From Obesumbacterium proteus (GTDB lineage Bacteria > Pseudomonadota > Gammaproteobacteria > Enterobacterales > Enterobacteriaceae), in assembly GCF_001586165.1 (NCBI RefSeq), contig NZ_CP014608.1, positions 3,782,001 to 3,846,000 of the forward strand: a stretch of DNA of 64,000 bases, written 5' to 3'. Each line of letters starts with the position of its first letter. Within the stretch, counting starts at the first letter, position 1. Under the pieces are notes generated by a model. The model was given only the letters and a program-made list of their open reading frames with translations. It was not told the DNA's origin and searched no databases. Shown in pieces: positions 42,326-50,829 of the stretch. A program made the translations under genes and the position numbers.

Positions 42326-43675
42326 TCAGTTAGCTAACGATTCTTTCTTAGGCGTCAAACGGATCCCAAGACGACGCAGCTGTCGCTTCAGCATTAACAC
42401 CACCACTATCGACAAACAAATATTCGATAAAGGCATCGCCAGCCACACCCCGTCCAGACCGAATACCCATGGGAAAAAACCAAGGAATGGGAACAAGATC
42501 AGCATGTTGCTTAGCGTGATAAACGTGGCATAGCGGGCATGGCCTAATGCTTGGAAGAACGTTGCGGCGAGCACGATAAAGCCATCCAAGAACATCACAA
42601 ACAGATGCAGACGCAGGCCGTGAATGGTTGCCACGTGCAGCGCGCTATCGCCGGAAATAAAGATGCTGGTAAACAGCGATGGGAGAATCAGTATCGCGAC
42701 CGCTAACGCAATGCCACCGCCGACAGCGGTCATCAAGCCTAATTTTAAGACCTGACGTACCTTATCCGGCTGGCGAGCGCCGTAATAGTAACTCACCAGC
42801 GGCTGCATTCCTCCACACACGCCTTCGGCGAGCAGGTAATAGAAACCAATCAGATAGCTGGCGATGCCATAGGCGGCCACTTCTATTGGCCCACCGTGCT
42901 TCATGAAAAGCAGGTTGTGCATCATGACCACCACGCTGAGATAAAGATACATCAGCATGCTGGAAAAACCGGTGGTTAAGGATTCCAAACTAAGGCGGAG
43001 GTTAAACGCAATGTGCTCGCGCTGTGGTCGTAATTTGTTATAGCGGCTGAAAACAAATCCTGTGCAAATAATCACCGCTACGCTTTCACTGATTATCGTT
43101 CCTATCGCCGCGCCTTTTAATCCCCAGCCCAAACGGATAATGAACACATAATCCATCAGCACATTCAGCAGCGCTCCGGTCAGCATGGCAATTGTCGCGA
43201 GTCTGGGCGCACCCAAGTTACGCACCAGCAGCGGCATAGCGATACTGCCGAGGACAATCGGCCCCGAAATGCCAATAATAGTCAGGTAATCAATGCCGTA
43301 GTTTTCAATGACGCCAGACGCATCTTGCAAACGCATAAACATCGGGGCGAAATACGCGATGCACAGCCCCACGCTGATGCCCATAGCGATCAACAGCCAG
43401 AATACCTGCGTTAAAATGCGCCGCGCCTTATCAATTTTTTCTTCGCCCTGCGCTAATGAACAGCGCGCGCCGCTGCCCATACCGATCATCATCCCCACCG
43501 CAAGCAAAACGCCCGACAGTGGCCAAGCCATATTAATGGCCGAAAGACCTTCTGCGCCCATCGCATGACCGATAAACGCACCATCGACAATTTGGTACAA
43601 GCCGCTAATCAATAAGGCGGCAATGGCAGGAATACTGTAGTGCCAGAATGTGCGGGTAATACTTTGCTGCAACAT
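42326..43675 (-). CDS. MATE-family multidrug/metabolite efflux transporter
   Basis: The 449-residue protein has twelve predicted helices in two related halves, matching the MATE fold: FWHYSIPAIAALLISGLYQIVDGAFIGH, GSGARCSLAQGEE, and the repeat half with YGIASYLIGFYYLLAEGVCGGMQPLVSYYYGARQPDKVRQVL. Such transporters use sodium or proton gradients to export drugs or metabolites. It follows the marR gene by 42 bp on the same strand, so its expression is probably relieved by a ligand of that regulator. Confidence 0.88.
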   Translation of the reverse strand: MLQQSITRTFWHYSIPAIAALLISGLYQIVDGAFIGHAMGAEGLSAINMAWPLSGVLLAVGMMIGMGSGARCSLAQGEEKIDKARRILTQVFWLLIAMGISVGLCIAYFAPMFMRLQDASGVIENYGIDYLTIIGISGPIVLGSIAMPLLVRNLGAPRLATIAMLTGALLNVLMDYVFIIRLGWGLKGAAIGTIISESVAVIICTGFVFSRYNKLRPQREHIAFNLRLSLESLTTGFSSMLMYLYLSVVVMMHNLLFMKHGGPIEVAAYGIASYLIGFYYLLAEGVCGGMQPLVSYYYGARQPDKVRQVLKLGLMTAVGGGIALAVAILILPSLFTSIFISGDSALHVATIHGLRLHLFVMFLDGFIVLAATFFQALGHARYATFITLSNMLILFPFLGFFPWVFGLDGVWLAMPLSNICLSIVVVLMLKRQLRRLGIRLTPKKESLAN

Positions 43676-43717
43676 AACTTTTCCCAGATCTCTTTCTTAT
43701 TTATTTCTCATCACTAC

Positions 43718-44137
43718 TCAGCCCGTTTTTAAACTGCCACAGGCTTTGTGGAGCAAACGCTCAAACTGCTGTTGTTCTTCTGGCGTTAACGATGCCGCCA
43801 TTTGCTGAGTGGTTTGCGCATAGATATCCATCTCTTCCTTTTCTAACGCAGCGCCTTTATCGGTAGCCTGTAATAAGGTTGCGCGGCCATCCTCAGGACA
43901 GGAAATACGTTGAATATAGCCACGTTTTTCTAATTTGCTCACCATGGCGCTGGCCGAGGCTTTGCTCACTTTCATGCACTCCGCCAGTTCCGTGAGGCGC
44001 ATCCCCTGCGCGTGTTCTAATAACGCATAAAGATAGTCAAACTCGCTGTTAGTCAGCTCCATGCTGCCGCTTTGACGCGAGACTTCGCGCCAGCAAAACC
44101 AGAGGTGCCACTGAAGTTTTTTCAAATCATCAATCAT
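43718..44137 (-). CDS. MarR-family transcriptional regulator
   Basis: The 139-residue winged helix-turn-helix protein shows the recognition region LTELAECMKVSKASASAMVSKLEKRGYIQR and the wing PEDGRATLLQATDKG. MarR proteins usually repress their own operon and an efflux gene beside it, released by small phenolic ligands. Here it precedes a MATE transporter. A partial palindrome with GTTAG-G-CTAAC lies upstream. Confidence 0.88.
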   Translation of the reverse strand: MIDDLKKLQWHLWFCWREVSRQSGSMELTNSEFDYLYALLEHAQGMRLTELAECMKVSKASASAMVSKLEKRGYIQRISCPEDGRATLLQATDKGAALEKEEMDIYAQTTQQMAASLTPEEQQQFERLLHKACGSLKTG

Positions 44138-44170
44138 TAGAGAGCTCAGTTCGGAAGGAGTGAAACTAAT

Positions 44171-44191
44171 TTAGTTAGGCTAACATACTAA
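44171..44191. promoter_or_regulatory. Candidate MarR operator
   Basis: TTAGTTAGGCTAACATACTAA contains the perfect core GTTAG-G-CTAAC and the outer TTAGT/ACTAA halves. It lies 34 bp before the marR start, where autorepression would act. Confidence 0.5.
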
Positions 44192-44285
44192 TTTTTGTGC
44201 GGCAATAAAAGACGCGGTAACCGTTTGGACTTTGCAACGAAAAACGACCTGAAATCTCAGGCCGTTAATATTTGTCTATCAAGCA

Positions 44286-45179
44286 TTAAGGGTGTTTTAA
44301 CTCAGGGGCGTCAAAAGCATAGGCATAGCTCATATCAAACTGTGGCGCATTCCAATCAGAATCAATCACGGTGTACGTGATATAGCCTTCATTCAGCAAG
44401 TTAACATCCGTTTTACCCGCCGTTGGCGTTAGCGCATCGGGGTTAATTACCTGCGTCGCGGTGCCATCAGGCTGCATCTCATAGCTAAACATTGGCTTAG
44501 CGTGCAGATCGTTAAGCACAAACTTTCTTCCCAAAATTTTATCTTTGGGTAAGGCCGGATAATTCACGTTAACACCGGTACCATAAGGTAAGATCGCCTC
44601 ACCCGGTGTCCAATTTTTGGCCAATGCGTCCACCATATTGACCACATAATCCACGGCGTCAGGCCAATACAGCTTGGTGCTTGGGAAACCTGCTTGGGCT
44701 TCATCTTCACTCATGAGCATACCAATGCTGGCCGCAATGGTTGGATAGCCATAGCGGATAGCCAGTGCCGCGGCAGAAACCGTCCCCGAATTCTGCAAGT
44801 TCCCGCCGTTATTTTGCCCGTAGTTAACACCCGAGATCACCAGATCCGGTGGGGTATCTTTCAGTACACCCAGCAAACCAAAATCTAGCGAATCCGACGG
44901 AGTTCCAGGGAAACCGTATTGCTTATCGCCGACTTTTTTCACTTCAAAAGAATGATTTGGGTTAATCGTCATTGCCGAACCCTGACCACTTTGATCGGTT
45001 GCCGGTGCCGTCATCCACGCATCATAGCCTTTAGCCGCAAGTTTACTTTGCAGCGAGGTGATCCCTGTTGACTGATAGCCGTCGTCGTTGACCAATAAAA
45101 TACGCATTGGACGAGCCGCAGCCTGAGCGGCAGATAAAGTAGAAGACAGGGCTAATGCGGTCAGCTCTTTGGTTTTCAT
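44286..45179 (-). CDS. Exported SurE-like phosphatase, copy 1
   Basis: The 297-residue product has a cleavable signal peptide (MKTKELTALALSSTLSAAQA). The SurE catalytic residues follow: LLVNDDGYQSTGI (metal Asp pair), QSGQGSAMT (Ser) and VISGVNYGQNNGG (Asn). Ordinary SurE is a cytoplasmic nucleotidase without a signal, so a periplasmic member is unusual. The natural substrate is unknown. It lies 270 bp downstream of the bgl GH1 gene on the same strand, with a strong hairpin between. A second copy at 49910-50803 shares length and motifs. The start is ATG 45179 after AAGGAAAT. Confidence 0.82.
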   Translation of the reverse strand: MKTKELTALALSSTLSAAQAAARPMRILLVNDDGYQSTGITSLQSKLAAKGYDAWMTAPATDQSGQGSAMTINPNHSFEVKKVGDKQYGFPGTPSDSLDFGLLGVLKDTPPDLVISGVNYGQNNGGNLQNSGTVSAAALAIRYGYPTIAASIGMLMSEDEAQAGFPSTKLYWPDAVDYVVNMVDALAKNWTPGEAILPYGTGVNVNYPALPKDKILGRKFVLNDLHAKPMFSYEMQPDGTATQVINPDALTPTAGKTDVNLLNEGYITYTVIDSDWNAPQFDMSYAYAFDAPELKHP

Positions 45180-45373
45180 GGTGATTTCCTTCAATTAATT
45201 AGAAAGTACCCCCTCTTACGTTAATGAGATAAATGAGGGGATATTTTTTATATCACCCTATTTTTCATTGTTAGATATTAATAACTATATTTAAAACCCT
45301 TACGTCTCATTAATTAATTTATTCGCATTAGAAAGTTATTATTAATAATATTAAAATAGTATTTTTATACAAC

Positions 45374-45404
45374 ACACCTTTGTCGCTCATGCCGACAAAG
45401 GTGT
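45374..45404 (-). terminator. Strong hairpin between the GH1 gene and surE-like copy 1
   Basis: ACACCTTTGTCG/CGACAAAGGTGT forms a perfect 12-bp stem with a 7-nt loop. There is no long T-run on the minus strand, so it may be a weak terminator or an RNA-stabilising stem. The rest of the 271-bp gap is AT-rich without a gene. Confidence 0.55.
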
Positions 45405-45450
45405 GAATGAAAGCGTCTCGTAACGTTAACATTAGGCAATCGCGAACACG

Positions 45451-46845
45451 TTATCTTTTCAGGCTTTCCCCATTGCTGGCAATCACCTCAGAATACCAAT
45501 AGAAGCTATCTTTGCGCCTGCGGGTAAGGGTTCCTTCACCGTGATCGTCTCGATCGACGTAAATAAATCCGTAACGCTTTGACATCTCGGCCTTCGAGGC
45601 GCTGACAATATCAATCGGCCCCCAGCTGGTATACCCCATCACCTCAACGCCATCGTCGATTGCTTCCGCGACCTGAACCAGATGATCGTTAAGATAGCTA
45701 ATTCGGTAATCGTCGTGAATTGCACCATCCGCGGAAATTTTATCTTTCGCTCCCAGTCCATTCTCAACAATAAACAGGGGTTTTTGATATCTATCCCACA
45801 GCATATTCAACAAAATTCGCAGACCGGTCGGATCTATTTGCCAGCCCCACTCGGAACTCGGTAAGTGTGGATTCGGCACCATATCCAAAATATTGCCACG
45901 GGATTTACGATTTAATTCTTCATCAGCAGTGACACACCCCGTCATGTAATAGCTGAAAGAAATAAAATCGATGGTCGTTTTTAACGCCTGACGATCCTCT
46001 GGGGTGATATCAAGCGCAATATTATTTTCACGGAAATAACGCAGCATATAGCCGGGATATTCTCCACGGCATTGTACGTCGCCAAAGAATAACCAAGTCC
46101 GGTTTTGCTGGAGCGTTTCCCATACGTCCTGTGGCTGGCACGATAGCGGATACATTAAACCGCCCAGTAGCATATTACCTATCTTGGCATCGGGGATAAT
46201 CTCATGACAGGCTTTCACCGCTTTAGCACTGGCCACTAATTGATGATGGATAGCCTGATATATTTCTGCTTTGCTGCTGCCTGCGGGTAACCCAACACCG
46301 GTTAAAGGCGCATGCAGCGACATATTGATCTCATTAAACGTGAGCCAATATTTAACCTTATGCTGATAGCGCTGGAATACGGTGCGCGCATAATGCTCAA
46401 AAAAACCAATTGTCTTTCTGTTTCCCCAGCCGCCATGCTTTTTAACTAATTCCCACGGCATTTCATAATGAGAAAGGGTCACTACCGGTTGAATACCGTA
46501 TTTAGCCATTTCGTCAAACAAACTGTCATAAAAGGCTAAACCCGCTTCATTAGGCTGATCCTCATCGCCATGTGGAAAAATACGCGTCCAAGCAATAGAA
46601 GTTCGTAAACACTTGAATCCCATTTCTGCAAATAACGCGATGTCTTGTGGGTATTGGTGATAAAAATCAATTGCGACGTCTTTGATACCAAAGTCGCCCT
46701 CACGACGCTCCACCACATCACCAAAAATCCCTTGCGGCTGCACGTCTGAGGTTGATAAGCCTTTGCCTGCCTCACGATACGCGCCCTCAACCTGATTAGC
46801 GGCTACCGCGCCTCCCCAAAGAAAATCCTGCGGAAAAAGTTTCAT
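45451..46845 (-). CDS. GH1 6-phospho-beta-glucosidase (BglA/BglB/AscB type)
   Basis: The 464-residue enzyme has the GH1 acid/base in WLTFNEINMSLHAPLTG and the nucleophile in FIVENGLGAKD, plus the phosphate-binding tail region SASKAEMSKRYGFIYVDRDD. It hydrolyses phosphorylated beta-glucosides delivered by BglF in the cytoplasm. It starts 3 bp after the bglF stop. In E. coli the matching gene is bglB; I do not assign a letter because bglA, bglB and ascB relatives are similar. Confidence 0.9.
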   Translation of the reverse strand: MKLFPQDFLWGGAVAANQVEGAYREAGKGLSTSDVQPQGIFGDVVERREGDFGIKDVAIDFYHQYPQDIALFAEMGFKCLRTSIAWTRIFPHGDEDQPNEAGLAFYDSLFDEMAKYGIQPVVTLSHYEMPWELVKKHGGWGNRKTIGFFEHYARTVFQRYQHKVKYWLTFNEINMSLHAPLTGVGLPAGSSKAEIYQAIHHQLVASAKAVKACHEIIPDAKIGNMLLGGLMYPLSCQPQDVWETLQQNRTWLFFGDVQCRGEYPGYMLRYFRENNIALDITPEDRQALKTTIDFISFSYYMTGCVTADEELNRKSRGNILDMVPNPHLPSSEWGWQIDPTGLRILLNMLWDRYQKPLFIVENGLGAKDKISADGAIHDDYRISYLNDHLVQVAEAIDDGVEVMGYTSWGPIDIVSASKAEMSKRYGFIYVDRDDHGEGTLTRRRKDSFYWYSEVIASNGESLKR

Positions 46846-46848
46846 CGG

Positions 46849-48723
46849 TTATTCCTTATGTTCACGGCTCACCACCAGCAGTGGTTCGCCTTCTTGGGTT
46901 AATGTGCGCGTCATGCACTGCACATCCAGAAATTCGTCGCTATTACTGATAATTATCGGCGTCGTTAAATCGTAACCAGCGGCAATGATTGCCTGCCGAT
47001 CGAACTCGATAAGCAAATCACCGGCCTGAACTTTGTCACCGGCTTTTACATGTGCGGTAAAATGCAGCCCATCCAGCTTCACGGTATCGATGCCAATGTG
47101 GATCAGCAGCTCAATTCCCTGCTCGCTGAGGATGCCAATGGCATGTTTAGTTTGGAATAGGGATGCTATTTCCCCTGCAAAAGGCGCTACCACGCGCCCA
47201 ACCTCAGGTACTATCGCTGCGCCGCGCCCGAGCAAACCACTGGCAAAAGTGCTATCACTCACGTTTTCTAGCGCCAGTACCGTGCCAGTCATCGGCGACA
47301 GCACTGTATTTTCATCGGCAGTCCAGCACTTAGCGCCAGACTTCACTTCCGGCTTCGCCTGCTCTTTAGGTAAGCCGAACAAAACGGTGCCCACCGCGGC
47401 GATAATCAGCGCCAGTAATGACCCTGTAATCGCGCCCCACACGCTCAGATCCACGCCTGCGGGAGGAATAATCTGAGCAAAAGTAAAGACGCTCACTAAG
47501 CCAAAGGAGTAGGAGGCTGTTTGGCTATAGCCCACTATCGCGCCGCCAATGGCTCCGGCCACACAGCCGAAAATAAACGGACGTCGACGCGGAAGCGTTA
47601 CGCCATATACCGCAGGCTCCGTGATGCCAAAAACCCCCGCGGTGGCAGCAGAACCCGCCATTACTTTCAGCTTGGCATCGCGAGTGCGCAGGAAAACACC
47701 TAACGCCGCACCGACTTGGCCTAAGACTGCGGGTAGCAACAACGGTGACAAGGTGTCACGCCCAAGCACGCTAAAGTTGTTAATCATCAAAGGGATGAGT
47801 CCCCAGTGAAGTCCGAAAATCACGCAGACCTGCCAAATTCCCCCCATCACTGCGCCCGCGAGCCAAGGAGCAAACACATAAATCGCTTGATACCCCATGG
47901 CCAGCATTTGGCTTAGCCACGTTGCGACGGGGCCAATCAGCAAGAACGTTAATGGAACCGTGATCGCCAGACACAACAACGGCGTGAGGAAGTTTTTCAC
48001 CGCGGAAGGCATGTGGGCATTAAGGCGTTTTTCTAATTGGCAACTGACCCACGCAGCAAAAATGATGGGAATAACCGACGAGCTGTAGTTGATAAAGGTA
48101 ATAGGAATACCGAGGAAATACGCGTCAGAACTACCGGCGAGTGAAGCATTAAATCCCTGCATCATCAGCGGGTGCGTTAACGCGCCACCAATGGCCATGG
48201 TTAAAAACGGACTGCCGCCAAATTTTTTACCAGCGGTGTATCCCAGAACCAGCGGGAAGAAATAGAACAGAGCATCACTGGCAGCAAACCAGATTTGGTA
48301 GGTTCCCCCCGTAACGGATAGCCAGCCACAGGCCGCGGCTAGCGCCAATAATCCCTTTAAAATACCGGAAGCGGCCATCACGCCTAAAAATGGTGTAAAA
48401 ATACCGGAGACAACATCAATAAAGCGACCAAGTAGCCCCGACTTCTCACCATCGTCAGCGCTTGGCGCATCGTCACTGAGCTGCGCGGCTTTTCTTACTG
48501 CCTGATATACATCCCCCACGTGGTTACCGATCACCACCTGAAACTGCCCGCCGCTTTCCACCACCATAATGATGCCAGAATGCTCTTTTAGTTTTTCAGC
48601 CTGTGCCTTGCCGCTATCTTTCAATTTAAAGCGTAGCCGCGTGGCGCAATGCACTAAGCTGGCGATATTCTCTTTACCGCCAACACCCGACACGATATCT
48701 GCCGCTAATGTTTGATGATTCAT
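46849..48723 (-). CDS. bglF: Beta-glucoside PTS permease EIIBCA, BglF
   Basis: The 624-residue protein has the EIIB domain with phospho-Cys in VHCATRLRFKL. The EIIC membrane domain has roughly ten helices (FIDVVSGIFTPFLGVMAASG...). The EIIA domain follows, with the active His in ELLIHIGIDTVKL. It imports and phosphorylates beta-glucosides such as arbutin or salicin and also phosphorylates BglG to keep it inactive. The start is ATG 48723 after tandem GAGGGA sequences. A RAT/terminator precedes it, as in E. coli bglGFB. Confidence 0.94.
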   Translation of the reverse strand: MNHQTLAADIVSGVGGKENIASLVHCATRLRFKLKDSGKAQAEKLKEHSGIIMVVESGGQFQVVIGNHVGDVYQAVRKAAQLSDDAPSADDGEKSGLLGRFIDVVSGIFTPFLGVMAASGILKGLLALAAACGWLSVTGGTYQIWFAASDALFYFFPLVLGYTAGKKFGGSPFLTMAIGGALTHPLMMQGFNASLAGSSDAYFLGIPITFINYSSSVIPIIFAAWVSCQLEKRLNAHMPSAVKNFLTPLLCLAITVPLTFLLIGPVATWLSQMLAMGYQAIYVFAPWLAGAVMGGIWQVCVIFGLHWGLIPLMINNFSVLGRDTLSPLLLPAVLGQVGAALGVFLRTRDAKLKVMAGSAATAGVFGITEPAVYGVTLPRRRPFIFGCVAGAIGGAIVGYSQTASYSFGLVSVFTFAQIIPPAGVDLSVWGAITGSLLALIIAAVGTVLFGLPKEQAKPEVKSGAKCWTADENTVLSPMTGTVLALENVSDSTFASGLLGRGAAIVPEVGRVVAPFAGEIASLFQTKHAIGILSEQGIELLIHIGIDTVKLDGLHFTAHVKAGDKVQAGDLLIEFDRQAIIAAGYDLTTPIIISNSDEFLDVQCMTRTLTQEGEPLLVVSREHKE

Positions 48724-48773
48724 TCCCTCTCCCTCTACGCCTGCCACCGTCTGCGGCTGTGGAAATCTGATAT

Positions 48774-48847
48774 AAAAAAACCTGACCCTTCGCCTAAATA
48801 AATCAGGAGAAGCGATCAGGTTTTGCCCGCCGAAGCAGTAACAATCC
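48774..48847 (-). promoter_or_regulatory. BglG ribonucleic antiterminator (RAT) and terminator between bglG and bglF
   Basis: On the minus strand the RAT GGATTGTTACTGC...GGGCAAAACCT (48847-48818) overlaps an intrinsic terminator stem AAAACCTGA/TCAGGTTTT (48777-48824) with a T-run. BglG dimer bound to the RAT would block the terminator and let bglF and the GH1 gene be transcribed. It matches the E. coli bgl RAT consensus. Confidence 0.9.
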
Positions 48848-48882
48848 TTTAGTTCATGCCAACGTCTGGCACGATGAAATTT

Positions 48883-49731
48883 TTAACGCGTTGCCGCGCT
48901 TGGGCACTCTTTGCGAACTCTTTCGATATGAATAGACAAGAACATAATCTCTTCATTACTCAGATCGCGTTGATACTGTGCCTTTAAATGCCGACCAATT
49001 TTTTCAGCACAACGCCATGCCAGCGGGTAGTTATCCTTTACCGCCGAATGCAGCGTGATATCGTCATCAGGCACCACATTTCTTCCTAGCATGCGCTGAG
49101 CAAAAAACTTGAGGTGCGTGACAAAGCGCTGATAGCTTAAGGTTTCTTCGTCGTATTCCAGCGAAAGTTGGTATTTCACAATATGCAGGATTTCTTGCAT
49201 CACCTGCGTAATATGCATGACCTCCGGCATTTCGCTATTGAGCTGGGCATTAACCAAATGCAGGGCAATAAATCCTGCTTCATCATCCAATAATCGCACC
49301 CCTAAGCGGCGATCAATCAGCTCAATGGCCTCCTGTCCGATGGCATATTCTTTCGGATACAGGCGCCGCGTCTCCCACAGTAAAACGTTGCGAATGGCCA
49401 ACCCCTTCTGCTGCCGTTCAATCGCAAAATGGCAATGATCGGTCAGAGAGATATACAGGCTGTCTTGTAGTTTACCGAGCCGCGCTTTTGCCGCGTTAAT
49501 AATCAGATCGCAGGTGGTCATCACCTCGAGTGGAATATGGCTCAAAAGCTCGCTCAAGCGAGTGATGAGTTCATCACTTTGCAGCGCAAACACTTTCTCA
49601 ATTTTAGCCTCGTCCACCACATCACCGGCACGTTTCTGAAATGCCAAGCCGCGTCCCATCACCACCTGCTCACGCTGATGTTCATCAACCACGACCACCA
49701 CATTGTTATTCAGTATTTTGGCGATTTTCAC
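48883..49731 (-). CDS. bglG: Transcriptional antiterminator BglG (LicT/BglG family)
   Basis: The 282-residue protein has an N-terminal RNA-binding (CAT) domain MKIAKILNNNVVVVVDEHQREQVVMGRGLAFQKRAGD. Two PTS regulation domains follow, with His-containing segments TDHCHFAIERQQ, EAGFIALHLVNAQ and FLSIHIERVRKEC. Phosphorylation by BglF at one PRD inhibits it, and HPr-type phosphorylation activates it. It reads the RAT sites ahead of itself, bglF and the porin. Its start follows the RAT leader. Confidence 0.95.
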   Translation of the reverse strand: MKIAKILNNNVVVVVDEHQREQVVMGRGLAFQKRAGDVVDEAKIEKVFALQSDELITRLSELLSHIPLEVMTTCDLIINAAKARLGKLQDSLYISLTDHCHFAIERQQKGLAIRNVLLWETRRLYPKEYAIGQEAIELIDRRLGVRLLDDEAGFIALHLVNAQLNSEMPEVMHITQVMQEILHIVKYQLSLEYDEETLSYQRFVTHLKFFAQRMLGRNVVPDDDITLHSAVKDNYPLAWRCAEKIGRHLKAQYQRDLSNEEIMFLSIHIERVRKECPSAATR

Positions 49732-49759
49732 GGACTAACCTTTTTAGACTCCAGAAACA

Positions 49760-49823
49760 AAAAAACCTGACCGCTGACAAATGTCAGTTGATCAGGTTTT
49801 GCCTGCTTACGCAGTAACAATCC
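49760..49823 (-). promoter_or_regulatory. RAT and terminator in the bglG leader
   Basis: The RAT GGATTGTTACTGCGTAAGC followed by AGGCAAAACCT lies at 49823-49794. It overlaps terminator stem AAAACCTGA/TCAGGTTTT (49762-49800) with a T-run. This gives autogenous antitermination of bglG. Confidence 0.92.
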
Positions 49824-49830
49824 ATTGATG

Positions 49831-49858
49831 ACTCTATCAGTTTTAAACTTTGCCTCAA
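49831..49858 (-). promoter_or_regulatory. Predicted bglG promoter
   Basis: TTGAGG (49858-49853) and TAGAGT (49836-49831) are spaced by 16 bp on the minus strand, so transcription would start close to 49825, at the very front of the RAT. Confidence 0.45.
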
Positions 49859-49871
49859 CGGGCACATGGCT

Positions 49872-49907
49872 AAAACGTGATAGCGATCGCCCGCAAACTG
49901 ACGTTTT
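49872..49907 (-). terminator. Hairpin after surE-like copy 2
   Basis: AAAACGT/ACGTTTT arms enclose a GCGATCGC palindrome directly after the surE-like stop. The four-T end makes it a weak terminator. Confidence 0.4.
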
Positions 49908-49909
49908 GG

Positions 49910-50803
49910 CTACGGATGTTGCAGCTCAGGTTTATTCAGCAATGCTTGATATTCAGACTCTAACTGCGGCGCATTCCAGTCACCATCAATGACGGTGTAG
50001 GTGATATAGCCCTTGTTAAGCCAGCCGGTATCGGTATCCGCCTGCGATGGCGTTAATACGTCTTTGTTCATAATTTGCTGTGCTTTGCCATCCGGTAACA
50101 GCTGGTAGTGATGCTGTGCTTTGGGATGCTGCTCATTAATGACGTATTTCACACCGGCTATTTTATCTTTTGCCAGAGGCGGATAGTTGATGCTTAAGCC
50201 CGAGTCTTTCGGCAATAAAGACTGCCCAGACTGCCAACTTTTCCCCAGTTCATCGACAACTTGCACCACATAATCTACCGCCTGCGGCCAATAAAGCTTG
50301 GTGCTCGGCCAACCCGCTTTCATTTCTTTTTCAGTCAATACATAGCCGATACTGGCGGCTATGGCAGGATAGCCATAGCGAACGGCGCGCGCTGCGGCAG
50401 ATACCGTGCCGGAATTCAGCTGAGCAACGCCGGTATTTGGACCATCGTTCACCCCAGAAATAACGAGATCGGGCGGCGCGTCTTGCATAACGCCCAGCAC
50501 AGCAAAATCAAGCGAATCAGCAGGCGTTCCAGGGAAGCAGTACTGTTTATCGCTTATTTTTTTTACGTCGAATATCTTGTTCGGTTTAAACGTAATCGCA
50601 GAGCCGATACCGCTTTGATTGGTCGCTGGCGCAACCAGCCATACGTCATAGCCTTTTGCGGCTAGCTTGGTTTGTAACGACGTGGTGCCATAGGATTCAC
50701 AGCCATCGTCGTTAACGATCAAAATGCGCATTGGGCGATCGGCAGCCTGTGCTACCAGCGCGGTAGACGCTAATAAAGCAGCGGTAATCAGTTGTTTTTT
50801 CAT
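49910..50803 (-). CDS. Exported SurE-like phosphatase, copy 2
   Basis: The 297-residue product has a signal peptide (MKKQLITAALLASTALVAQA) and the SurE motifs ILIVNDDGCESYGT, NQSGIGSAIT and VISGVNDGPNTGV. It is colinear with copy 1 over the whole length and shares the ends YITYTVIDGDWNAPQ and PELQHP-type. Catalytic Asp-Asp, Ser and Asn are all kept, so it should be an active metallophosphatase in the periplasm. It follows the OprD-type porin by 26 bp, downstream of a RAT/terminator, hence probably part of the BglG regulon. The start is ATG 50803 after AGGA. Confidence 0.82.
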   Translation of the reverse strand: MKKQLITAALLASTALVAQAADRPMRILIVNDDGCESYGTTSLQTKLAAKGYDVWLVAPATNQSGIGSAITFKPNKIFDVKKISDKQYCFPGTPADSLDFAVLGVMQDAPPDLVISGVNDGPNTGVAQLNSGTVSAAARAVRYGYPAIAASIGYVLTEKEMKAGWPSTKLYWPQAVDYVVQVVDELGKSWQSGQSLLPKDSGLSINYPPLAKDKIAGVKYVINEQHPKAQHHYQLLPDGKAQQIMNKDVLTPSQADTDTGWLNKGYITYTVIDGDWNAPQLESEYQALLNKPELQHP

Positions 50804-50829
50804 CGTGTTATTCCTAATCAGTGAAACCA

